Source of the DNA: Diphasiastrum complanatum
Lineage: Eukaryota; Streptophyta; Lycopodiopsida; Lycopodiales; Lycopodiaceae
NCBI GenBank assembly: GCA_029204225.1
Contig: CM055113.1
Coordinates: 396,543 to 460,542, forward strand
Length of the DNA: 64,000 bases
Direction: 5' to 3'
The position numbers and the translations under genes were made by a program. Every line of letters begins with the position of its first letter. Within the stretch, counting starts at the first letter, position 1. The notes under the pieces were generated by a model, which saw nothing but the letters and a program-made list of their open reading frames with translations, was not told where the DNA came from and ran no database searches. Below are positions 53,167 through 64,000 of the stretch, piece by piece.

Positions 53167-54700
53167 CATGCGGTCAGGAGGGCACCGGGGCCAAAGGGCC
53201 ACCGTGCTTGCAAGATGCGAGCGGGGGAGGGGGGAGGATAATAACTCCCCGAATTTTGAATTTAACCACGTAGTTGGCACCACTGGCACCTCTGTTCAGA
53301 GCAAGAGGGGGGTTGGAGAGCGCGACGCCTGCTCGGGTGAGAGTGGGGAGGGGAGTAACACCTCCCCCACAAAAATACTTTTTTGTACTCATCTTGGTTG
53401 ATTTGACAGGGGAAGGGAGTGTCGCACCTCCCCACAGCCCTGTCACCACCCACTATGCTAACCTAAAGTTGTGTTAAGAAATAAAACATTGTGCTAAGTC
53501 TGAAACTTATTGCTTCCAAGATTGTTAAACCATACTAGAAGCTAATCTTAAGAAAATCTTGGAGCCCTGTCCTTTTTGAGCCATACTTCCTCCTTCCTCC
53601 TCCTTGTGTACTTGCAGATCTCCAAAGGAGTGGAGAGAAATGTGTCAGAAATGGTAAACTCCTGCAACTTTGTCGCAGCATGAACAAGACATGAAGGTCG
53701 AACGAGAACAATTCGCGATAGTCAACATGTCTTTGACTCGAAGCACGAATGATTCGGGAATCAATTGTGAATTTTAAACACACCTCCAAGACCACAAAAC
53801 AAAAAGAACGAAACAAACGAAGAGAAATCCTTCGCGCTGCCAGCTGGCAGCTCAATGGGCTTCATGCCCAGCTGAAACGAATAGCAACGACGGTGAGTAA
53901 CTAACTAGTTGATTAACGTTAACTAGTCTTGTGATTCTATGTTTAGCTATCTTGTAAACTCCACATAGTGGAGGTATAAACGATCCTCTCTGGATCATAA
54001 CAGAAGAGTAGAGAAAAAAGAAGAGAGAGTGAATACAGAAATCTATAAGAAACAGAGAGAGACGTAGCGAATAGAGTAAGAAAGCAAAAATACCATAGCT
54101 GTGCATGAAAGTCTGCCAACGAGCAGAACACAGCGAAAGAGCAGAGAGTCATTTCGCCAACGAGTGAGACACTGACGATCTTGCTCTAGAACCAAACTGA
54201 CAATATAGTCGCTCTATTTCGTGTATCTCTTGGCCTTGTGCTGTGTCTCTTGATTGCTAAAATAAAAAATGTTTTGTGATGCTTAGTCGAGTGTTTGGGA
54301 GCCCGTAAGAGCTTCCACACGAAAAGAAAATTCAAAGACAGAAAATTGTTCGCGAATCAAAAGGGATGAACACGATACATAACAACTTCTGCGACAAGCT
54401 GTGCTACTTAGGAGTTAGAGAGAGGAAAAAGGGCTAGAACTGAATTTGATAAATCCTTGGGGTCCATGGGCCATGTGGCTACCACATGGCCTTTCTTGGG
54501 CCCCACATGTCCCTTTTGCATGAGGGTGGAGAGGAGCTTTGGAGAGGGGTAAAGGAGGTATGTTCACTTCCTTTCCCTCATTCTCCCAAGTTGTTTTAGA
54601 GTTTTGTTGCTTTCAAGTTGTTTCTTTCTTAAGGCCTTGTGCTCTAGCTATTTCCTTTTTACAGTTTTTACATCGTCACTCTTCGTTTTCCCTCCAGTTT
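53167..54700. other. no gene recognised, possible LTR or leader sequence
   Basis: Includes another GC-rich patch (53167-53450) with CTCCCC-type motifs. A stretch at 53690-54400 has AACAATTCGCG, TTGATTAACGTTAACTAG and repeated CGAA motifs, like a retrotransposon LTR or leader ahead of the gag fragment at 54724. Boundaries not resolved. Confidence 0.35.
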
Positions 54701-54723
54701 TTTGTCAGTTATCGTCTTTGTCC

Positions 54724-55029
54724 ATGGATACCCCTATGGATGAGACTAGAGCTCCAAGTCCCGTTGGGACTTATATGGAGAACATGATGCGTGCCATTAA
54801 TTTGTTACAACAACAAATTGTGGACATGCACTCAAAACATGAACGGGCGCAGGCCGAAATTTGGGCTATGTCCCAACCGGAGAAAAGAAAGACAGACACC
54901 AAGATGTGGTGTTAGTCTGGTTAGATCGATGGACATCATATTTTTCCATGCACGATCTACCAAATAGCTCACGTATTTCGACAACTATCATGTTTTTACA
55001 TGGTAAGGCGTATTCTTGGTGGCAGGATC

Positions 55030-55035
<6 letters not shown>
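54724..55035 (+). pseudogene. gypsy-type gag N-terminal fragment
   Basis: ATG 54724 opens MDTPMDETRAPSPVGTYMEN, with a helical NLLQQQIVDMHSKHERAQAE stretch. After a shift near 54890 comes WTSYFSMHDLPNSSRISTTI and MFLHGKAYSWWQDRER, the conserved W-rich start of a Ty3/gypsy gag domain. It runs directly into a GA microsatellite and ends. Confidence 0.7.

Positions 55036-55070
<35 letters not shown>
55028..55070 (+). repeat. (GA)n microsatellite
   Basis: Nearly perfect GA dinucleotides with one ATA interruption, at the point where the gag fragment breaks off. Confidence 0.92.
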
Positions 55071-55073
<3 letters not shown>

Positions 55074-55424
55074 CGTTTTAATTTTTTTTTGAATCGACGC
55101 GGGCATCGAAAAATGCGTCGCTATAGGGTCGTCGGAATCCGTCGCATTTAAAATCAGTCGGAATCCAACTCTAAGCCCAAAACCGACAACCGGTAAAAAC
55201 ATTTTTTGGAGAACATGCCACGTGGATGTCGGATTACAACGGCTCCGATAGAAAAAAAAAATTCCATTTTAAATTATGATACGAATTTTTATTTCAGTGT
55301 GGAGATTATGACAAGAACTGCAAATATACTATGTATGGCATATAGTACTACATAGCAATTAACCTTTTACAATCGTTTCAAACACGTAGAATGAATATTT
55401 AGATCAACTATGATTCACAATATT

Positions 55425-55680
55425 AATCAAGTCACTAATACACTACAAACCCATTCGTTGGTATGGAAACTAGCATAATTGCAATCAAACATACTCCAAT
55501 CGACATGAATTTGAAGTGCATACGAAAAATAAATATCTCCAATCTCTTGAAGAGTAGTTAGTTGTTTATCAACACATTGAATTTTATTTCTATCAACATT
55601 AGGGGCCATAACAATATCATGATCACAATTTGTGTACTCACATGCATCAACTTTCTGTTTGACGTCAATTAATCAAATAA
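55425..55680 (-). CDS. hypothetical short ORF
   Basis: A minus-strand open frame of about 80 codons (DACEYTNCDHDIVMAPNVDR, then DKQLTTLQEIGDIYFSYALQ) ends at 55427. No family recognised. No start or splice evidence. Confidence 0.25.
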
Positions 55681-56199
55681 TAAAGTACAATTGATGGAAA
55701 GTCATGAATATGAAAGGCCGGATAGAGCCGACATGGCAGGAGTAGCTACTGTTATACATACTGCGGTCTTGATTCTCTTCCAAGCCCCAGATCAGCTACT
55801 ACAGATCTGTTATTGCAGGTCATACACATTACTGAACGGAACATTGAGAAAATTGCTTCTATTATCAAAGCTGAATTTACAATACAATTCTTGAGCGCTG
55901 TCTGATTTCTAGATCAGTGCATTGGCGCGAGAGAGATGTTCTCTTCTCATGAATGGTACGACTAGCTATTGCTAATCTGTAAACTCACTCTGGAGCTATC
56001 TCAAACTGTCTGTCTGTGTATCCATGACTGTCTTCTGTATCCTTCATTGATCCCTTTACGTGATCAATCCAGGGAATTGATTAAGTTAGAAGATCTAATA
56101 AAAAGAAATGCATTACCCTTAAACAAAACTGATTCCAGTTTTCTATTGTTGTCCTCTGTGAATCATCCGCCTTCTGTCCGTTGCGCAGTGCCTTCACGC

Positions 56200-56575
56200 T
56201 GCAAACCTTCGCCGTTTTGCTTTTTGCAACTTTAAGAGTAGTGTCGCCTTTTCAAGGGCACCTTTGTTTATGCCAAAAAGACACCTTAGGGATTTTAAGG
56301 GCACCTTCGCTTTTCAATGTCACTTTTCTCGCAAATAGGTGAAAAGGCCAAGGGTAGGGCATTTTGGTGACAGTGTCGCTTTTTCTCGAAGGGCGAAAAA
56401 GCCGACATAAGGCAAAAACTAAATCTAAGGGCAATGTCCCTTTTTAAGGGTAGGCGAAAAACGCGATTTAAGGACAGGAACCATTTTTAAAGGCAGGTGT
56501 CGTTTTTTCCCAAAAGGTGAAAAAGCCGAAGGGCGAAAAAACTGTGGAAAAAACAGCAAAGGTAAAACTAGGAAA
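56200..56575. repeat. reiterated GGGCGAAAAAGCC/AAGGGCA motif region
   Basis: Roughly ten copies of GGCGAAAA(A) or TTTTTCGCC, interleaved with TTAAGGGCA and TAGGGCA phrases, in about 370 bp. It lies immediately downstream, in the minus sense, of a copia RNase H frame, so it probably belongs to that element's 3' untranslated region. Confidence 0.65.
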
Positions 56576-56613
56576 AATGCTAAGGCTTTGAAAGATAGAA
56601 ACTCTTGGATTTT

Positions 56614-58012
56614 TCAGCTCTCTCTCAAAGTTGGTATTTTTCTGATTCCTAAGCTTGCGCGCTGCTTCTCAACCTTATCAAGAGGCTTCGTGAAGATATC
56701 AGCCACCATCTGTTTTATTGGAATAAACTCAGTCTTCAGCTTGTCTTTCTCAACCAGATCCATTATTAGATGATATCTAATAGCAATGTGTTTCGTCTTG
56801 GAATGAAACACTAGATCCTTTGTCAGATGAATGGCGAATGTGTTATCCATGAAGAGTAGCAGCGTCTCATTGGAGTTCTCTCCCAGTCCATCAAGGAACT
56901 ACTTGAGCCATGTAAGCTCGTTCGCCATCTTGGCTGCTGCAACATACTCTGCTTCGTAGGATGATTGCGCTGTTATAGTCTGCTTCCTACTGATCCATAT
57001 CACAGTTGCACCGGCTGCTATTGTGCATCCTCTTGAGACGCTCTTGCAGTCATCTTTCAGGGATGCCCAGCTTGCATCGTTGTAGGATTTGATCTGGAAT
57101 CTTTCATGTTGAGAGAAGCATAGCCCATAATCCTTCGTCTATTGAAGGTATTGCAGAATCCTCTTGGATATCTTCTAGTGCGTAGGGCCTGGATTGGTAT
57201 TAAACTGGCTCATTTTGAAAACTGCATAAACGATGTCAGGGCGTGTGTTATCTGCTAAGTACATGAGCGATCAAATTAACCTCCTGTAGGGCACGTTTTG
57301 CATGGCTTGCTGCTCTTCTACATTCTACGGGCAGTCTTGCTTGGTTAGAATTGTTCCAGCTACCATGGGCATATTAGCTCCCTTGCAGTCTATCATTTGA
57401 AAATCATCAATGATTTTCTGGATGTATCTTGACTGGTGAAGATACAACTTCCCTCCATCAAGATCTCTGTCAACCTGCAATCCTAGGTAGCATCTTGCTT
57501 CCCCTAGGTCTGATATTTTAAATTGTTGTAAAATATCATGCTTCACCTGAGCAATCAGCTCGTCGCTTCTAGACATGATCAAAGTGTCATCCACGTAGAC
57601 TGCTATGATTATGATTTCTCCATATGTGACCTTTGTATAGACATTGTAGTCAGCCATCAACAATTGAAATCCTAAGGATCTGAGAGTGTGATCCTTCTTC
57701 TTATACCACTGCCTAGCAGACTGCTTCAGTCCGTATATGCTTCTTTGCATTTGGCAGGCGTAGTTGGCAAAGCGTGAGCAAATGAATCTTGGTGATTGGT
57801 CCATATAGACCTCTTCATTCAACTCGCCATGTAGGAAGGCGGTCTTTTCATCCACTATGTCAATCTTGAAATTGTATGCTGCTGCATATGCAAATAACAA
57901 GCGTAAGGATCAATGCTTTACGATTGGAGAAAAGGTCTCAGTATAGTCAACACCATACTTCTGAGAGAAACCTTTCACCACCAATCTGGCCTTGTATTTT
58001 GATACATTGTCA
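56614..58012 (-). pseudogene. copia reverse transcriptase-RNase H fragment
   Basis: The minus strand begins [20 protein letters not shown] and TFSPIVKH-stop, then runs as frame 57900-57325: FKIDIVDEKTAFLHGELNEE, RSIYGLKQSARQWYKK and the catalytic YVDDTLIMSR. After stops at about 57325 and 57270 it continues through TRPDIVYAVFKMSQF and CTIAAGATVIWISRKQ to the RNase H end (VFHSKTKHIAIRYHLIMDLV, ADIFTKPLDKVE) at 56614. Gag, protease and integrase are absent; the left edge near 58012 is abrupt. No LTR of its own was identified. Confidence 0.9.
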
Positions 58013-58079
58013 TTTTTTGTATATTAAAAATCAATTGATTGACATCAAAAGACCATTGACTACTTGAAAACATATATGT

Positions 58080-58500
58080 ACCTGCTCACATTGTTGAGGA
58101 CTGTCCAAAGCTTGGTGGAGTCAACTTGTAATCATGAATGATTAGTTTAAACCATTCTCTCTGTTCCTATATAAACAAGATGAACGTGAGAGAGAAGGTT
58201 GCATTGAGTTGCAAAGCATTGGTAGAGAGTTGATGTCAAAGTCCGCTAGTAAGCGAGACCAGTTAATGAGTTAGAATTCGTAAGAGACAAAGATTTCCTT
58301 GTATCAATGCGTTGTGCGGTATGCCAAGCAGCACTCACAAGATCATTTGAGAATATAGATGCTATTTGCACATCTTCTCCCTTGTGTATAATCTTGAATG
58401 CCTTTATGCTCGTTCATTGTTTATGTATATTTAACTATCATTAAGTTTTTTTTTGTACCTAGGCTCGTTGGTTGAATGATCATAAAATCAATACTAGATA
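58080..58500 (+). mobile_element. possible LTR fragment related to 63360-63870
   Basis: Shares AGTCCGCTAGTAAGCGAGAC exactly with 63572-63591, plus looser matches in order (CTTGTAATC-ATGATTAG, TAG-TATTTGCACAT, AGCCAGTGT and CAGCAGTGT at the end). A copia-type LTR is plausible. Boundaries and orientation are uncertain. Confidence 0.35.
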
Positions 58501-58627
58501 GCCAGTGTTCGGAAGAGGAAAAATCTTCGTTCACAGTAGTAGCTGATGTGAAGAGTTCGACTCTATCTGAGCTTAATCATAGGAGTCAGATTAGAGAGCA
58601 CATTATTAGACCTAGTAGGCATAGAGC

Positions 58628-58632
58628 ACCTA
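58628..58632. repeat. left target duplication of copia E (imperfect)
   Basis: ACCTA, compared with ACCTC at 62875-62879. Confidence 0.6.
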
Positions 58633-58880
58633 TGTCAACAATCAGATATGCAATATCAAGCATTCACCATAAGCAGCGGAAGAAGAACACACAATATCAC
58701 TCTATTACACCACCTCATACTGAATGTAAAATGTACATATAAACCTCGAACCCTGATAGAGAGAGAAAACCTAGGAGTATACTACTAGATTAGCCTATGA
58801 CTAGTTACAGCTAGTAATAAAGTACATCGTAAACAGTAACTAAGAAGTGTAACAATGAAATTTATCATTGACTTCTAACA
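58633..58880 (-). mobile_element. copia E 3' LTR (248 bp)
   Basis: TGTTAGAAG...TTGTTGACA on the minus strand, preceded by polypurine TTGAGGGAGAG. It lacks a 17-bp segment found in the 5' LTR (around 62642-62660). Confidence 0.9.
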
Positions 58881-61800
58881 CTCTCCCTCAATGACAAAAT
58901 TACATTCTTCTATTCCTAGTAGAGTACGAAACTTTACAAATTTAAATCTACCTAATGACTTAGTAAAAATATCTGCCAGTTGATTTTCAGATTTATAGAA
59001 AACAAGATCAATGGCTCCATCAAGAATTTTCTCTCGAACAAAATGAGAATGTATTTCGATGTGCTTGGTTCGAGCATGTAAAACTGGATTTTTGGCAAGG
59101 TGAATGCAGCTTTGATTGTTGCAAGATATAGTAGTCGCATCCATCTGTGGTTGACCTAAATCCACAAGCAATCTCCGTAACCATACCGCTTCTTGTGCAA
59201 CATTGCAAGTGCTCGATATTCAGCTTCCGTCGAGATAAGGCTGCTGTAGGTTGCTTTTTGCTACTCCATGAAACTACAGCTGTAGCATAATTGAATGTAT
59301 GACCATTGGTAGATCTTCTGTCATCAATATTACCTGCCCAATTGGCATCTGTATATCCTATCAATATTGGCGCTTCAGGCTGATCATATTTCAAACCAAA
59401 ATTCAATGTCCCTCGAATGTATCTGAGAATACGTTTAGCAGATTTCTAGTGTGTTTGACTATGATCTTGCATAAATTGACTAACAACACCAACAACATAA
59501 GAAATATCAGGTCGTGTGTGTCTCAAATAAATCAAACTACTCACCAGCTGTCTATACAAATAAGCATCCACTCAGATTCATCATATGCAGTAAGCTTCGT
59601 ATTGACATCCATAGGTGTACTCAAAGGCTTACAATCCTGCATATTGAACTTATAAAGCAAATCTTGTGCATATTTGCTTTGTGTAAGAAAGACCATGTTT
59701 TCCTTTTGCCATACTTCAATGCCAAGACAATAGTGCATCAATCCTAGATCGCTCATGTCAAAAGCATTGAAAAAATCTGATTTGATTTCATCAATTAAGC
59801 TCTCATTACTTTCTGTAATAATCAAATCATCCACATACAACACAATGAATACTATATCTGAATCTTGCCTTCGAATGTAAAGAATAGAATCAGCATCACT
59901 CTTTACCATTCCCCTTCGCTTAAAGTGTTCATCAATGCAAGAGTACCACGCCCGTGGTGCTTGCTTCAATCCATAAATAGCTTTGTTGAGCTTACAAACA
60001 AGGTGCTCTCTCCCTGGCTCAACAAATCCTTGAGATTGTACTAAGTACACCTCTTCATCCAGCACTCCATTAAGAAAAGCAGATTTAACATCCATTTGCT
60101 GGATCTTCCAACCATAGAAAGCAGAAATAGCAATGACGGAATGTATAGTTACCATCTTAGCTACGGGTGCGAAGGTTTCCTATCAATACCTTCATGCTGC
60201 TCAAATCCTCCCACAACCAACCGTGATTTGTACTTGTTGAGTTGCCCATCAGCTCCATATTTGATCTTATATGTCCATTTACAAGTGATAGGCATCTTAC
60301 CATTAGGTAGCTCAACCAAGTTCCACGTCCTATTTTTTGATATAGCTTCCATTTTTGTTTCCATAGCTTCACGCCACTCTTCGTGCTCCTTTGCTTTATC
60401 AAAAGTTTTTGGTTCTTGAGCCTTGAGCACAGAACCCATTAGGGCTAGATTCATCTCTAATCTTGCAGGAGGTTTTTGATTTCTACTTGATCTTCTAAGC
60501 TCTCCCTGCTCACTAGATTCGTGAGTATCTCCCTTCTTTGCACCATCTGTGAGACCATTTAGGTACTCTCTTGGGAATTTTAGCATCAGGCTTGCCTTTT
60601 TTAAATGGATTTTCTGTATCAAAATCCACTTCCTTCTTGACCTGTACTTTCACTCCCTTATCAAAAGGTTTAGTGATTACTTCAGATTGTTCACCTCGGC
60701 CCATCTCGTCAAATGTAGCATCCCTAGAAATCACAAGCTTCTGTGCATTTGTGTCATACATCCTATATGCCTTGGCCTTCTCATCATATCCAAGAAAAAT
60801 ACACTCGATAGCTTTTGCATCCAATTTCCTTCATTTCTCATCAGGAATATGAGCATAAGCATCACAACCAAATACTCTCAAATGAGAAATATTAGGTTTC
60901 TTTCCAGTAACAGCTTCATGAGGTGTCTTACCTTCCACATATTTTGTAGGACGCCGAGTCAGGATGTGCGTAGCTGTGCTACAAGCTTCTGCCCAAAATG
61001 TGTTTGGTAGACCCTTGCTTTTGAGCATCGCCCTGGCAATTTCAACAATAGATCTGTTCTTTCGTTCTGCAACTCCATTTTGCTATGGTGAATAAGGTAT
61101 TGTAGTCTACCTCTTGATCCCTTGATCTTTGCAGAAATCAATAAATTCTGTCGAAAATACTCACCACCTCCATCAGATCTCAAAGTCTTGATGCAACATC
61201 TTGTTTGCTTTTCAACTAATGCCTTGAATTCCATGAACTTAGCAAAAGCATCGGATTTCTTGCTTATGAAATAAATCCAAATGCATCTGCTATAATAATC
61301 AATGAAGGTGATAAGGTAATAGTAGCCACTAAGAGATCTAGTCTGCATAGGTCCACATAGATCACTATGGACAAGATTTAGGATGCCACAGGCTCTCCTT
61401 GCTCCACTTTTGGGAAACCTCTCTATGTGTAGCCTTCACAAATTTTTCCTTCAAAAGAAATATCAGGCAATCCAATAATTCCTCTTTTGAGAATTTGTAA
61501 ACTCTGAGCACTAATATGACGGAATCGTTGATGCCAAAGATCACTTTGACTATCAACAATGCTTACCATAGCTTGGGCAAAAGATCTCGACATTTGTCGC
61601 TGTCAAACTCAACCTTGAGTTGTTGATCAGCCATTGTCACAACAGATAGTAGATTGTTAACTAAGCCAGGTACATATTGCACATTGCTTGTCCCCTTTAT
61701 CTTCATGCTGGCTAACTTCACTGATACCACTCCAACTCCTTTAACATATAGCAATTTGTCATCGGCTTGTTCAACTTTATCACCATTGTGAGTTTTCTTG

Positions 61801-61907
61801 AGTTCTAAAAACCACTCTTTCCTTGAAGCCATATGCTTGGATGCACCACTATCAATGTACCAGGTATCCTTGGCTTCATCACTTGTCATTAATGCTGTAA
61901 TGAACAA
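58875..61907 (-). pseudogene. copia E pol: protease, integrase, RT, RNase H (broken)
   Basis: Protease WYIDSGASKHMASRKEWF lies near 61870-61815. A pre-integrase segment (SLWHQRF-like) lies near 61540-61365. The integrase core runs from 61348, with TFIDYYSRCIWIYFISKK and IKTLRSDGGGEY (two catalytic Asp) and a shift before the Glu region. HILTRRPTKYVEGKTPHEAV and a TGA near 60832 follow. A charged linker with RSSRNQKPPARLEMNLALMG precedes RT: KNRTWNLVELPNGKMPITCK, MDVKSAFLNGVLDEEVYLVQ, then YVDDLIIT (residues 107-110 of frame 60155-59541). RNase H includes ANWAGNIDDRRSTNGHTF and, at 59171-58875, NPVLHARTKHIEIHSHFVRE. At least six stops or shifts inactivate it. Confidence 0.92.
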
Positions 61908-62014
61908 GTTTGAACTCTCACCTGTATCATCTTCATATTCATCATCATCATATTGATGTTGATCAACATAATTGTCTTCATAATAATCATCATTAAATTA
62001 ACAAAGAGTCCATC

Positions 62015-62077
62015 CTAGTTGATTGAGGTAAGCCTATCATTGCCTTTCAACATGAAGCCACTTGAGGTTGTCATGTT
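62015..62077 (-). pseudogene. copia E gag N-terminus, truncated
   Basis: MTTSSGFMLKGNDRLTSIN followed by a stop. The gag body is missing, and the sequence passes within about 80 bp to an Asp/Glu/Tyr-rich segment and the protease. Confidence 0.65.
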
Positions 62078-62591
62078 GCAATGATTTGATCTTCTCTTTG
62101 AACTTGTTTCAATGCACTTAGAAATCTCTTGAAAATCAACAAATGAACTCAAGAAGAAATCACAAAGATTTAGAGCCTCTCCTTTTCTCTCCTCTAGCAA
62201 ATCCTAGCACATAGAATGATGATTTCTTGATCACACTTGATCAAACCACAATATCATGAAATTTTACTAACTCCTAAAATTGAATCCCACTCTGGAAAAA
62301 GTCTAGGAACTAAAAAACAAGAGATTCTATCAAATTTAGGGTTACTCCAAAAATGCCAAACATTGAATCAAGCAAAAGCTATATGCAAAACACTACAACA
62401 CCCGTTGTGATTTGCAACGTATAATCATGGATTTTTTTTTAACAATTGTGAGCTCCAAAACCTGCAAAATACATCAAGAAATATTTCTTCTAGCTGTTTT
62501 TGTCTCTCCAAGCTTTCACCTCTTGTGAAGGACTTTCTCACTTCATTCTAGAGCCTGTGACAAGCTGTATCCAGTGATCAAGCATGCAGGA

Positions 62592-62611
62592 CTATCGTAG
62601 TTCTGATACCA
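62592..62611 (-). promoter_or_regulatory. copia E primer binding site
   Basis: TGGTATCAGAACTACGATAG directly after the 5' LTR on the minus strand; tRNA-iMet type. Confidence 0.88.
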
Positions 62612-62874
62612 TGTCAACAATCAGATGTGCAATATCAAGCATTCACCATAAGCAATCAACAAGTAAGGAGGCGGAAGAAGAACACGCAATATCGCTCTAT
62701 TACACCACCTCATACTGAATGTAAAATGTACATATAAATCTTTAACCCTGATAGAGAGTGAAAACCTAGGAGTAGACTACTAGACTAGCATATAGCTAGT
62801 TACAGCTAGTAATAAAGTACATCGTAAACAATAACTAAGAAGTGTAACAATGAAGTTTATATTGATTTCTAACA
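62612..62874 (-). mobile_element. copia E 5' LTR (263 bp)
   Basis: TGTTAGAAATCAATATAAAC to ATTGTTGACA on the minus strand. Very similar to 58633-58880. Confidence 0.9.
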
Positions 62875-62879
62875 ACCTC
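62875..62879. repeat. right target duplication of copia E (imperfect)
   Basis: ACCTC, compared with ACCTA at 58628-58632. Confidence 0.6.
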
Positions 62880-62934
62880 ACTAAGCGTCATCTCGTAAAC
62901 CCGATAGGACATATGTGATGCCTAAAGAGTGCCT

Positions 62935-63060
62935 TCACACAACAAGCTAAGTGGACTAAAGTCTCATGATTGGCATAAATTTTTACAAGTTGGCATGACA
63001 TGTTTTTTGACATTGCTTCCAGCTCAACATTGTGGATTACATTTTATAGCATGTCTTGTA
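62935..63060 (+). pseudogene. CACTA transposon DUF4218-like remnant
   Basis: The frame KLSGLKSHDWHKFLQVGMTC and FLTLLPAQHC carries the LKSHDxHxxLQ signature of DUF4218, followed by decay. It resembles 37060-37446 at this motif only. Confidence 0.6.
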
Positions 63061-64000
63061 ATCTCATGATGATCTCTGCACATATATGTATCTCAATAAC
63101 CAGATTGTTTCTCTGCATATAGTTTGTGCTTCCCTTGGTGTTGAGAGAGTTTTTGACAGAGGAGTTAAGGAGTGCAATCTGAAGAAACAAAACATTTCTA
63201 TTACCAAAGCTCTGGTAGCTTTCAACTCTCAATTTGACGAAAAGACACGAAGTGAAAATGTTCGCGACACAGAATCCTTCGTGCTCCAAAGAAAGCGAGA
63301 AGATCAACCAAGTACCATGAAGTACTTGATCTGATATGGTGACATCGGCAGAAGAACTTTAGGACGTGGCTAATCCACCACTCTTGTAATCCATGATTAG
63401 TTATAGATGTTTAATCTGTCTAATCAGAAATGTTACTCGAAGCGACACAAAAGTGCGCGAAATATATATACCTTTGCTTAATGCATAATATATATAAAGA
63501 TATACAAAAAATATAGAATACATGTCTTCTTGTGTGCAAGACAATTTTGTAAGAGGATCAACAGATCCAAGAAGTCCGCTAGTAAGCGAGACACTATTCA
63601 TGGGAGAAAATTATTTTCTCTCACGCCAATGTGATGTGTGGGTCTGTCACATAGTGCTCGAACTCAAGAGAATCAATAGATGATATTGTAGCTATTATGC
63701 ACATATTATTCTATATTTTTTCTGATCTTGGATGAATTGTTATCTGCTATTATTCGTGTATCTCATTTACTTGTTTAATCAATTTCGCACACTAGTTCAA
63801 TCTTGTTGAATGTTGTATTAATCTATAACATAGATCAGCAGTGTCTGGCTACATTTTGGATGATTGTAGGAATGATATAGTAGGCAGTGACCAGCAATCA
63901 TATCCGAACTCCACACAAACTGATTTTGTTCGAGCCGCTTCATTTCGTTTCAAGATAGTTTCGTGACTGTTTCGCGAATTGTTCGAGAGACTCCCATAAG
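63061..64000. other. no gene recognised; possible LTR fragment 63360-63870
   Basis: Noncoding. The only pattern is the weak similarity of 63360-63870 to 58080-58500, and CGAA-rich text at the extreme right end resembling 53690-53760 (AACAATTCGCG). Confidence 0.35.

Larger units (their letters stand above)
58633..62874 (-). mobile_element. Ty1/copia element E (4242 bp), gag-deleted
   Basis: Both LTRs, a primer site, a polypurine tract and a near-complete order protease, integrase, RT, RNase H are present on the minus strand. Most of gag is missing. Flanking ACCTA and ACCTC make a 4-of-5 target duplication. Confidence 0.92.

Noticed and set aside
1-64000. tRNA, rRNA or organellar insertions
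   Set aside because: Reading both strands I found no tRNA cloverleaf-type A and B box pair, rRNA motif or plastid or mitochondrial gene text. A covariance-model scan would be decisive.

Overview
This is nuclear DNA from a land plant with a repeat-rich genome, most likely a fern or other seed-free vascular plant. Three things suggest it: a PLS-type pentatricopeptide repeat (PPR) remnant, plant-specific gene remnants (THI4, omega-3 desaturase, kinesin-light-chain-related), and an overwhelming load of LTR retrotransposons. The fern assignment is an inference from the style of the PPR and transposon proteins and was not tested by any search. I see no intact host gene, rRNA, tRNA, CRISPR array or organellar segment. 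Nearly every coding stretch is transposon-derived or a broken gene fragment.

Region 1-15.4 kb is a graveyard of gene fragments. A PPR pseudogene (730-1550) is followed by a complete 6.36-kb hAT DNA transposon (1655-8016). That element has an 8-bp target duplication, CATAG termini, GGTACC-rich subterminal repeats and a degenerate BED/DUF659/hAT-C transposase on the minus strand. Next come unidentified coding-like fragments, a TPR fragment of a kinesin-light-chain-related gene, a THI4 pseudogene, a 5'-truncated and internally deleted LINE with a 13-bp target duplication, and the first exon of an omega-3 fatty acid desaturase.

Region 15.4-35.1 kb is a nest of Ty3/gypsy and Ty1/copia elements, mostly on the minus strand. 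A gypsy element (LTR 34408-35149, tRNA-Asp-like primer site, gag, zinc knuckles, protease, integrase) is interrupted by a copia element. The interior of that copia element lies in the opposite orientation to its own LTRs. About 4.4 kb crossing the copia/gypsy boundary is present twice as a direct duplication (16277-20689 and 28027-32448), and one junction is also present as an inverted copy (15376-16276). A degenerate reading frame of about 530 codons (20596-22208) lies downstream of a gypsy integrase and a spacer full of GGCGAAGGTT-like motifs. A second gypsy remnant at 43.9-46 kb has the same order: integrase, motif-rich spacer, small ORF.

Region 35.2-47.4 kb holds an old copia-like LTR interrupted by a 987-bp inverted-repeat element, a CACTA DUF4218 fragment, a 3.8-kb non-autonomous copia with a 5-bp target duplication inserted in a coding-like frame, and gypsy integrase and gag remnants. 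Region 47.4-56 kb is mostly noncoding: microsatellites, a probable solo LTR, long G tracts, a GC-rich island and a gag fragment. Region 56-64 kb has a copia RT/RNase H fragment, a copia element (58633-62874) with both LTRs and a nearly complete but broken pol, and another DUF4218 remnant.

The elements are largely non-autonomous. One copia keeps an open 577-codon gag-protease frame but has lost its catalytic integrase, reverse transcriptase and RNase H; another keeps pol but has lost gag. Many in-frame stops are TAG at positions where glutamine (CAG) would be expected, which fits decay by deamination of methylated cytosines.
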